From an uncultured Anaerobutyricum sp. (GTDB taxonomy: Bacteria > Bacillota > Clostridia > Lachnospirales > Lachnospiraceae), in assembly GCF_934307085.1 (NCBI RefSeq), contig NZ_CAKRCF010000012.1, forward strand, positions 1 to 64,000: a stretch of 64,000 bases of DNA, written 5' to 3'. Numbering within the stretch: the stretch's first letter is position 1; each line of letters opens with the position of its first letter. Made by a program: the position numbers and the translations under genes. Of the stretch, positions 54,607 to 61,805 are shown in pieces. Below the pieces are notes generated by a model. That model was not told where the DNA came from. It saw nothing but the letters and a program-made list of their open reading frames with translations, and searched no databases.

Positions 54607-56157
54607 ATGAATATGAACGAAAGTCAGAAGAAATCAGAAAAAGGAATGAATGACAGAACTGTTGAATATTTAGAATTAAAATATGATACAGATACACGAC
54701 AGGGGCTTACGCTGGCAAAGGTAAGGCAGCGAAGTCATAAGCATTATAAGAAGAAGATGACGAAAGAGAAAAAGCGGATTTGGTTTGCATGTTTAAAACA
54801 GGAATGTCAGAATCCGCTTTTCTTTTTCTTTCTATATTTGTGCATGGTAAGTGTTTTGTTTCAGTTTGATCAAAGAGTAAAAAATGTATTGTTATTGTCT
54901 TGTATGGTATTTCTTTTTTGGAAAGTGGAAAAGACATTTCGTTATAGAAAGGTATTGTTTAAGCAGGAAGAAGTATACAGTCCCAAAGCTGTGGTTCTGC
55001 GGGAGAATATCTTTCAATGTGTGCAGGTAAATAGTCTTGTAAAAGGGGATATTATACGATTAAAAAAAGGAGAAAAAGTCCCCTGTGCAGTCATTAGTTT
55101 AAAGTCTCCGTATAAATTATATGAACAGGAAGAAACATTTGCAGAAAATACTGGACGTGCCATCGTAACGCAGCAAGTGCCACAGTATTTTCTTGAAGCT
55201 GAGACGGAAAACAGAAATATAGAAAAAAATAAGAATATGCGAAAAAATGAAATCGTCAGAGGAAAAAAACAGGAAAATTTATATGCAACCGAAGAGAAAG
55301 AAATAGAAGAATACAGAGAAAATTATAAAGAAAATATAATTCTTCAAGAATTATTTATCCGACAGGGAATTTATTTCCGTCCCCGTTTTTTTGAGAAAGG
55401 TATAATACGGGAAAATCGGCCAATAGTTGCTGTTGGTTTTGAAGAGACATATTTTCCTTCTAAATTTCAAATAGAGAAATTTCAACGATTCATACAGGAA
55501 TTAAAGAAGACAGATGTGAAATGGTTCTTTTTTACTAGTGAGAGTAGAGAGGAAGCATTTTCTATCGGAAAGCAGACAGGGATTGTGGAAGAAAAAAGAG
55601 AAGTAATAGATCGAAAGCAGTTTTTACTTCTGAAAAATATTGCTATTGAAAAACAGATAGGAAGCATTCGGATTTATTGTGGACTTTCAGAATCAGAAAA
55701 AAAACAGGTTATTGTAATGTGGAGAAATCATCAGCAGGCATATCCGGAAGGATTTGTGCAGAATCAGGGACGAATTCTTTTTATGTCTGGTTTAGATCAG
55801 TCTGAAAGAGAAAAAATAACAGAAAGGTGTGTGTATGCCTGCTGCGATGGTGGAAGCCAGGTAAATGACATCTGGTTCAAAAAAAATTGGAGAGATACAA
55901 TGGTAAAATATCTTACCGGAGAAACCATCTGGCGAAAATTTTTTAGACACGCAAAAAAATGGGAAAAACAAATCCTGGCGAGTCTATGTATATTTATGTT
56001 TCTGTCAATTCTCTTATCTTTATATATGCCACAACAAGGAAATATGCGAAAAATTATGCAGATCGGAAGCTTATTCTGTGCGGTATATATTATTGGAAGA
56101 GAAATCGTAGAGGAAGTATTCCGCAAATGGTTTTTAAGAAGATTAAACAATAGTTAA
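54607..56157 (+). CDS. Degenerate P-type ATPase homologue lacking the catalytic site
   Basis: A 516-residue membrane protein that I place as a broken-down relative of cation P-type ATPases. The start has the family's GLTLAKVRQRSHKHY block, two early membrane helices, then an actuator-like region with AVVLRENIFQ and VKGDIIRLKKGEKVPC (residues 145-160), but the TGES loop is changed to AENTG. The phosphorylated DKTGT motif is absent, and a Lys/Glu-rich stretch stands where the nucleotide domain should be. A later part resembles the P-domain end (VKWFFFTSESREEAFSIGKQTGIV), but GDGVND is lost. Two helices close the protein. The frame is open throughout. The ATG has GGGAGGG upstream. Confidence 0.65.
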   Translation: MNMNESQKKSEKGMNDRTVEYLELKYDTDTRQGLTLAKVRQRSHKHYKKKMTKEKKRIWFACLKQECQNPLFFFFLYLCMVSVLFQFDQRVKNVLLLSCMVFLFWKVEKTFRYRKVLFKQEEVYSPKAVVLRENIFQCVQVNSLVKGDIIRLKKGEKVPCAVISLKSPYKLYEQEETFAENTGRAIVTQQVPQYFLEAETENRNIEKNKNMRKNEIVRGKKQENLYATEEKEIEEYRENYKENIILQELFIRQGIYFRPRFFEKGIIRENRPIVAVGFEETYFPSKFQIEKFQRFIQELKKTDVKWFFFTSESREEAFSIGKQTGIVEEKREVIDRKQFLLLKNIAIEKQIGSIRIYCGLSESEKKQVIVMWRNHQQAYPEGFVQNQGRILFMSGLDQSEREKITERCVYACCDGGSQVNDIWFKKNWRDTMVKYLTGETIWRKFFRHAKKWEKQILASLCIFMFLSILLSLYMPQQGNMRKIMQIGSLFCAVYIIGREIVEEVFRKWFLRRLNNS

Positions 56158-56349
56158 TTTTTGAGTTTATAAAATTAATACCACTTATGGATTATTGAAT
56201 TTTATCCTGCGTTTATGCTAATATAATTAAATAGGCGTAACGATACGAAGAAGTTTAGGAGATTTGTATCATTACCAATATCTTACTAATAATATATTTT
56301 AGGAAAGGAAAAGCTATTTAGGCGAGAGCTTTGATAGCAGGATAGAATA

Positions 56350-58638
56350 ATGGAACTGTTAAAAACAGGAGCGTATCTTGTAAATGGAACAGAAATTATA
56401 GAAGATACTCCGGAAGCACAAGCAAGACTGCAGGCAGCGGTCGGTCCGGATGCACCTTCCAAAGAAGAAGCAGCGAAAGGAACTATTGCTTACGGTATTT
56501 TAGAAGCACATAATACTTCTGATAACATGGAAAAGCTAAAGATTCGTTTTGACAAGTTAACTTCCCATGATATTACTTATGTAGGAATTATCCAGACAGC
56601 TCGTGCTTCAGGATTAGAGAAGTTCCCTATGCCATATGTTCTCACAAACTGTCATAATAGCTTATGTGCCGTTGGTGGAACAATTAATGAAGATGATCAT
56701 ATGTTTGGACTTACTTGTGCGAAAAAGTATGGTGGAATCTATGTACCTCCTCATCAGGCAGTTATTCATCAGTTTGCAAGAGAAATGCTTGCCTGCGGTG
56801 GGGCGATGATTCTTGGTTCTGACTCCCACACCCGTTATGGAGCACTTGGAACAATGGCAATGGGTGAAGGTGGACCAGAGCTTGTAAAACAGCTTTTGAA
56901 CCAGACTTACGATATTAATATGCCAGGTGTTATTGGAATCTATATGACAGGAGAGCCGATAAAAGGTGTTGGTCCACAGGACGTAGCTCTTGCGATTATC
57001 GGTGCAGTCTTCCAGAATGGTTATGTAAATAACAAAGTTATGGAGTTTGTTGGACCGGGGGTTGAGAAGTTAAGTGCAGATTTCCGTATAGGTGTTGATG
57101 TAATGACAACAGAGACTACCTGTCTTTCTTCTATTTGGAAGACTGATGATGTTATTAAAGATTTCTATGATATTCATGGAAGAGCAGACGATTACAAAGA
57201 ATTAAATCCTGCTAAAGTTGCTTACTATGACGGAATGGTTAAGATTGACTTAAGCAAGATTCGTCCAATGATTGCTATGCCATTCCATCCAAGTAATACA
57301 TATACGATTGAAGATATGAATAAGAATCTTATGGACGTTCTTCATGATTGTGAGCAGAAAGCACTTGTCAGCTTAGATGGACAGGTAGACTTTAAACTTA
57401 CTGATAAAGTTCATGACGGAAAGCTCTATGTTGAACAGGGAATCATTGCAGGATGTGCCGGCGGTGGATTTGAAAACTTATGTGCGGCAGCAGATATTAT
57501 CAAAGGAAAATCTATTGGAGCCGATGAATTTACATTAAGCGTTTATCCCGCAAGTACACCAATCTACATGGAATTAGTAAAGAATGGTGCAGCAGCAGCC
57601 CTCATGGAAAGCGGAGCTATCGTAAAAACAGCATTCTGTGGACCTTGCTTTGGAGCTGGAGATACCCCATCTAATAACAGCTTAAGTATCCGTCATTCTA
57701 CAAGAAACTTTCCAAATAGAGAGGGTTCTAAGTTACAAAATGGACAGATTGCTTCCGTAGCATTAATGGATGCCCGATCTATCGCAGCAACCGCGGCGAA
57801 TAAAGGATACCTTACACCAGCAACAGACTTAGATGTAGAGTATACAGGAAGAAAATACCACTTTGACGGCAGCATTTATGCAAATCGTGTATTTGACAGT
57901 AAAGGAGTGGCGGATTCATCTGTAGAGATTAAGTTCGGGCCAAATATTAAAGATTGGCCGAAGATGAGTGCACTTCCGGCAAACATGATCCTGAAGGTCG
58001 TTTCCGAAATACATGACCCAGTTACAACAACAGATGAATTGATTCCATCAGGAGAAACATCCTCCTATCGTTCTAATCCACTTGGACTTGCAGAATTTAC
58101 TCTTTCAAGAAAAGACCCTGCTTACGTAGGACGTGCCAAAGAAGTAAGAGCGGCACAGGAAGCAGTAGAAGCTAAAAGTAATCCAGTAGAAGCATTAGCA
58201 GAATTGGCATCAGTTATTGATGCAATTCATACGAAGTACGCAGATGTTACCAATGAAAATATTGGAATCGGAAGTACAATCTTTGCCGTAAAACCAGGAG
58301 ATGGTTCTGCCAGAGAACAGGCAGCATCCTGCCAGAAAGTATTAGGAGGTTGGGCAAATATTGCAAACGAATACGCTACAAAGCGTTATCGCTCCAATCT
58401 TATCAACTGGGGTATGCTTCCATTCCTCATTGAAAAAGGAGACCTGCCATTTACAAACGGAGATTATATTTTCCTTCCAGATGTAAGAAAGGCAGTAGAG
58501 ACAAAGGCAACAGAGTTTGAAGCTTATGTTGTAAAAGATGGAAACCTCATTCCATTTACATTGAAAATGGGTGAACTGACAGATGATGAGAGAGAAATTA
58601 TCCTGAAGGGATGTCTCATTAACTACAATAGACAGTAG
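56350..58638 (+). CDS. Aconitase-family hydratase (YbhJ-like)
   Basis: A 762-residue Fe-S dehydratase of the aconitase superfamily. The iron-sulfur cysteines are in [16 protein letters not shown] and [15 protein letters not shown], and the [11 protein letters not shown] and the swivelling C-terminal domain complete the fold. The sequence reminds me of E. coli YbhJ, a putative hydratase, more than of the housekeeping aconitase, so the substrate could be citrate or another hydroxy acid. No citrate synthase or isocitrate dehydrogenase is adjacent. The gene is a single unit followed by a complex terminator. Confidence 0.85.
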   Translation: MELLKTGAYLVNGTEIIEDTPEAQARLQAAVGPDAPSKEEAAKGTIAYGILEAHNTSDNMEKLKIRFDKLTSHDITYVGIIQTARASGLEKFPMPYVLTNCHNSLCAVGGTINEDDHMFGLTCAKKYGGIYVPPHQAVIHQFAREMLACGGAMILGSDSHTRYGALGTMAMGEGGPELVKQLLNQTYDINMPGVIGIYMTGEPIKGVGPQDVALAIIGAVFQNGYVNNKVMEFVGPGVEKLSADFRIGVDVMTTETTCLSSIWKTDDVIKDFYDIHGRADDYKELNPAKVAYYDGMVKIDLSKIRPMIAMPFHPSNTYTIEDMNKNLMDVLHDCEQKALVSLDGQVDFKLTDKVHDGKLYVEQGIIAGCAGGGFENLCAAADIIKGKSIGADEFTLSVYPASTPIYMELVKNGAAAALMESGAIVKTAFCGPCFGAGDTPSNNSLSIRHSTRNFPNREGSKLQNGQIASVALMDARSIAATAANKGYLTPATDLDVEYTGRKYHFDGSIYANRVFDSKGVADSSVEIKFGPNIKDWPKMSALPANMILKVVSEIHDPVTTTDELIPSGETSSYRSNPLGLAEFTLSRKDPAYVGRAKEVRAAQEAVEAKSNPVEALAELASVIDAIHTKYADVTNENIGIGSTIFAVKPGDGSAREQAASCQKVLGGWANIANEYATKRYRSNLINWGMLPFLIEKGDLPFTNGDYIFLPDVRKAVETKATEFEAYVVKDGNLIPFTLKMGELTDDEREIILKGCLINYNRQ

Positions 58639-58708
58639 TTTCTAAGTTCTGCAGGTAGACGGACGCCACTGTAGAAGATGGAAGTCAGATTACCCGAAGA
58701 TTATGAGT

Positions 58709-58888
58709 AGAACCACTAAAAAATTTACCCCATTTTGTTCCGTTGTACTAAAAGCTTCATTTGGTCTTAAAACTTCCACTGGAGCTTTTTTCAACCTGCT
58801 AAGGCAGCAGAAAAGAATGCGAAGTTTCTATAGTCAAAATTTCGCAGTACAAAGTCACAAAATGGGGTAGATTTTTTAGTGCTTTTTT
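58709..58888 (+). terminator. Terminator hairpin with an inserted core, after the hydratase gene
   Basis: The arms at 58709-58738 and 58857-58888 pair imperfectly (AGAACCACTAAAAAATTTACC opposite GGTAGATTTTTTAGTGC), and TTTTTT follows. The core at the apex (58739-58856) starts CCGTTGTACTAAAA and ends GAAGTTTCTATAGTC... and ACAAAGTC, matching the core at 1274-1369. Confidence 0.7.
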
Positions 58889-58932
58889 ATTTGTCTACTC
58901 GATTTCACAAATATTTTAGATAGTTTGATGGA

Positions 58933-59101
58933 GATGGAATAGGTTTTTTCAAAAAGCCTGTCATATAATTAAGAGCAAAACAACCCTTTACGGAGTTTTC
59001 CTATTCCATCACACTGATATGCATCAACTATTTATTTGGTTCAAGCCAAAGTCAAAAAAATCGACCGTTCTTTAACAAGACAAAATTGTATACATATCAG
59101 T
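58933..59101. other. Two inverted repeats upstream of the ilvB promoter
   Basis: GATGGAATAGG (58933-58943) is complementary to CCTATTCCATC (59000-59010), and ACTGATATG (59013-59021) to CATATCAGT (59093-59101). Both are perfect. The second pair ends six bases before the -35 box and could be a regulator site or part of a structured leader. No T-box motif or leader peptide is visible. Confidence 0.5.
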
Positions 59102-59107
59102 ACACAG

Positions 59108-59137
59108 TTGACAAAAGGAAAGCATTGGGTATATCAT
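59108..59137 (+). promoter_or_regulatory. Promoter of ilvBN
   Basis: TTGACA (59108-59113) with TATCAT (59132-59137) at 18 bases. The start of ilvB follows about 95 bases later. Confidence 0.65.
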
Positions 59138-59232
59138 AGAAAAGATATTTAACTTTTAAATGAAAATTGTATAAAAGTTAGAACAAGAGATAATCGACAA
59201 CATTGAATGAGAGAAAAAGGAGTGGAGTAAGT

Positions 59233-60966
59233 ATGAAGGTTTCGGGAAATGACCTGTTTGTAACGGCAATGAAAAAGGAAGGCGTGGATACGATTTTCGC
59301 ATATCCAGGTGGCATGGTCGTCAATCTTCTAGACGCACTCCATGATTGTCACGGGATTGATCTCGTATTACCAAGACATGAACAAGGTTTGATTCATGCA
59401 GCAGATGGTTATGCCAGGGCAACCGGTAAGGTTGGTGTATGTTTAGTAACCAGTGGACCTGGTGCTACTAACTTAGTAACAGGAATTGCTACAGCAAACT
59501 ATGACAGTATTCCATTGGTATGTTTTACTGGTCAGGTTCCAGAACATTTGATTGGTAATGATGCGTTCCAAGAAGTAGATATCATTGGAGTAACTAGAAA
59601 TATTGCGAAGTTTGTTATTATGGTCCGTGATAGAGAGATGCTGGCGCAACGGATTAAAGAAGCATTTTACATTGCAAGATCAGGAAAACCAGGTCCGGTT
59701 CTCGTAGATTTACCAACAGATGTTATGGCAGAACTGGGGTCAACCTCTTATCCAACAGAGGTAAATATCCGTGGATATAAGCCGAATAAAGGGGTTCATG
59801 TAGGGCAGCTTAAGAAGGCGATTAATTTGTTAGAAGAAGCGAAAAAGCCAATGTTCTTAATCGGTGGTGGAGTAAATCTTGCTCATGCGCAGGAAGAGAT
59901 GACAAAGCTTGCAGAAAAGATTGATGCACCTGTAATTACAACCGTTATGGGACGTGGTGCCATTTCCACAGAGCATCCATTATATATTGGAAATATTGGC
60001 ATGCATGGTTCTTATGCAGCAAATAAAACAGCAGATGAATGTGATCTGATGTTTTCTATAGGATGTCGTTTTAATGACCGTGTAACAGGCGAGATTAAGA
60101 AATTTGCACCGAACGCTAAGATTGTTCATATTGATATTGAATCCGCAGCGATTTCAAGAAATGTTACCGTAGATATTCCAATTGTTGCAGATGCAAAGGC
60201 AGCAATCTTAAAGATATTAGAGCATACAGAACCGATGAAGCATGAAGAATGGATTGCTGAAGTAAAAGGCTGGGATAAAGAATATCCTCTTCATATGGAA
60301 GTGAAAGAAGGAGTGAATCCACAGAGCATCATCGAGACTTTGAATGAAGTATATGCGGACAGAGAAACTGTATTTACCAGTGATGTAGGACAACATCAGA
60401 TGTGGGCTTCCCAGTATTTGAAGTTAGATGCGACACATAGATTAGTACAAAGCGGTGGACTTGGTACAATGGGATTTGGTCTGCCATCTGCAGTGGGAGC
60501 ACAGATTGGATGTCCGGAGAAGTCGGTAGTATCTATCAGTGGTGATGGTGGATTCCAGATGAATATGCAGGAGCTTGCAACAGCAGTATGCCAGGAACTT
60601 CCATTGGTAAATATTGTATTTAATAATAATCGTCTGGGAATGGTTCGTCAAATGCAGGAACTCTTCTTTAAGAAGCGTTACACAATTACCTGTCTGCGCT
60701 ACCATAAGTCCTGCAAGGGCAAATGTGGTACACCGGGCTGGGTATGTCCAGAGTATGTTCCTGATTTCGTAAAGATGGCAGAAGCTTACGGTTCTAAGGG
60801 ATATTTTGTTACAAGTAATGATCAGTTAAAAGCTACGATTCTTGAGGCGAGAGAGTACGCAGAGAAGAATAAGAAACCAGTTATTGTAGAATGTATGGTT
60901 GCTCCAGATGAATTAGTTATGCCAATGATTAAAGGTGGAGCAAGCTTTGAAGATATTATGTTATAG
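59233..60966 (+). CDS. ilvB: Acetolactate synthase large subunit, with a four-cysteine insert
   Basis: A 577-residue thiamine-diphosphate enzyme that starts branched-chain amino acid synthesis by joining two pyruvates, or pyruvate and 2-oxobutyrate. The catalytic Glu is in VLPRHEQGLIHAADGYAR, and the cofactor site in SGDGGFQMNMQELATA. Near residue 487, where other enzymes have a short, mobile loop, this protein has an insert with C487, C494, C498 and C505 (spacing 6, 3 and 6), which may bind a metal. The ATG at 59233 has GGAG five bases upstream; a TTG at 59203 lacks one. It is followed by ilvN after 12 bases. Confidence 0.93.
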   Translation: MKVSGNDLFVTAMKKEGVDTIFAYPGGMVVNLLDALHDCHGIDLVLPRHEQGLIHAADGYARATGKVGVCLVTSGPGATNLVTGIATANYDSIPLVCFTGQVPEHLIGNDAFQEVDIIGVTRNIAKFVIMVRDREMLAQRIKEAFYIARSGKPGPVLVDLPTDVMAELGSTSYPTEVNIRGYKPNKGVHVGQLKKAINLLEEAKKPMFLIGGGVNLAHAQEEMTKLAEKIDAPVITTVMGRGAISTEHPLYIGNIGMHGSYAANKTADECDLMFSIGCRFNDRVTGEIKKFAPNAKIVHIDIESAAISRNVTVDIPIVADAKAAILKILEHTEPMKHEEWIAEVKGWDKEYPLHMEVKEGVNPQSIIETLNEVYADRETVFTSDVGQHQMWASQYLKLDATHRLVQSGGLGTMGFGLPSAVGAQIGCPEKSVVSISGDGGFQMNMQELATAVCQELPLVNIVFNNNRLGMVRQMQELFFKKRYTITCLRYHKSCKGKCGTPGWVCPEYVPDFVKMAEAYGSKGYFVTSNDQLKATILEAREYAEKNKKPVIVECMVAPDELVMPMIKGGASFEDIML

Positions 60967-60978
60967 GAGGATGCAGAG

Positions 60979-61497
60979 ATGAGGGAGATAAATACAGAAA
61001 AGAAGAAAAGATGGGTATCTCTGTATGTGGAGAACCGAATTGGTGTTTTGGCACGTATTTCTGGAATGATGTCTGGAAAGTCCTATAATATTTCGAGTAT
61101 TACGGTAGGAGTTACAGAAGATCCTACTGTATCTAGAATGACAATTGGTCTTTCTTCTGATGATGCAACTTTTGAGCAGATTAAAAAGCAGTTAAATCGC
61201 TGTGTAGAAGTAATCAAGCTGAATGATATTACCGATGCACCGACACATATGAAGGAGATTCTTTTTGTGAAGATTCATGAATGTTCTGAATTTGAAAAGG
61301 GCGAAATTTTCCGTATCTCCCAGGTATTTGGAGCCAAAGCGATTGACTACGGTATTAACAGTGTTCTTTTAGAGAGCGTTAATACCGAAGGACGTAATAA
61401 TGATCTTATTGCCTTATTAACAAGAAAGTTTGATCATGTAGAAGTTGTACGTGGTGGTATTGTTGCAATAGAATCTATTAGTATGATTGATCGGTAG
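60979..61497 (+). CDS. ilvN: Acetolactate synthase small (regulatory) subunit
   Basis: A 172-residue subunit that activates the large subunit and senses valine. The N-terminal ACT domain reads WVSLYVENRIGVLARISGMMSGKSYNISSI, and the C-terminal domain ends VEVVRGGIVAIESISMIDR. It is 12 bases after ilvB with GGAGG upstream, so the two are translated together. The length is typical for the IlvH/IlvN form. Confidence 0.95.
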   Translation: MREINTEKKKRWVSLYVENRIGVLARISGMMSGKSYNISSITVGVTEDPTVSRMTIGLSSDDATFEQIKKQLNRCVEVIKLNDITDAPTHMKEILFVKIHECSEFEKGEIFRISQVFGAKAIDYGINSVLLESVNTEGRNNDLIALLTRKFDHVEVVRGGIVAIESISMIDR

Positions 61498-61510
61498 AGA
61501 ATTTTTTTAC

Positions 61511-61535
61511 GCACTCTGAGCGTGTTTGAAAAATT
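61511..61535. repeat. Fragment of the MITE-like family after ilvN
   Basis: GCACTCTGAGCGTGTTTGAA plus AAATT matches one end of the family. The other end is missing. Confidence 0.5.
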
Positions 61536-61560
61536 CCATAAAAAAGATAGTTTAAGAAAG

Positions 61561-61596
61561 CACCTTTAGCTCATATGGGCTAAAGGTGTTTTTTTA
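61561..61596 (+). terminator. Terminator of ilvBN
   Basis: CACCTTTAGC and GCTAAAGGTG form a perfect ten-base-pair stem with an eight-base loop, followed by eight T. Confidence 0.88.
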
Positions 61597-61679
61597 TAAA
61601 GAAAATTTTACATAGATGCTTAGCTTTTTTTGCTACCAAAGTACAAAAGATTTTAGAAGAAAAGAGAAAAAGGAAAATA

Positions 61680-61708
61680 TTGACAAATGAGTATTGCGAT
61701 GATAAAAT
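61680..61708 (+). promoter_or_regulatory. Promoter of the secreted surface-type protein
   Basis: TTGACA (61680-61685), a 17-base spacer and TAAAAT (61703-61708). The start codon lies about 98 bases downstream. Confidence 0.75.
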
Positions 61709-61805
61709 GAAATGGAAATATTTTCTAATTATTAAAAGGAGGGAGAAGCAAAGAAGAAGAAATATTTCTAAAAAAGAAAAGTATAATTTTTCAGGAGGGC
61801 AGAAA

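Noticed and set aside
54591..56157. Calling the P-type ATPase-like gene a pseudogene
   Set aside because: The frame is intact with a good start site; missing motifs point to changed function rather than visible decay.
58890..59232. T-box riboswitch or leader peptide for ilvBN
   Set aside because: The conserved AGGGTGG-ACCGCG T-box motif is not found, and no short Leu/Val/Ile-rich frame is visible.
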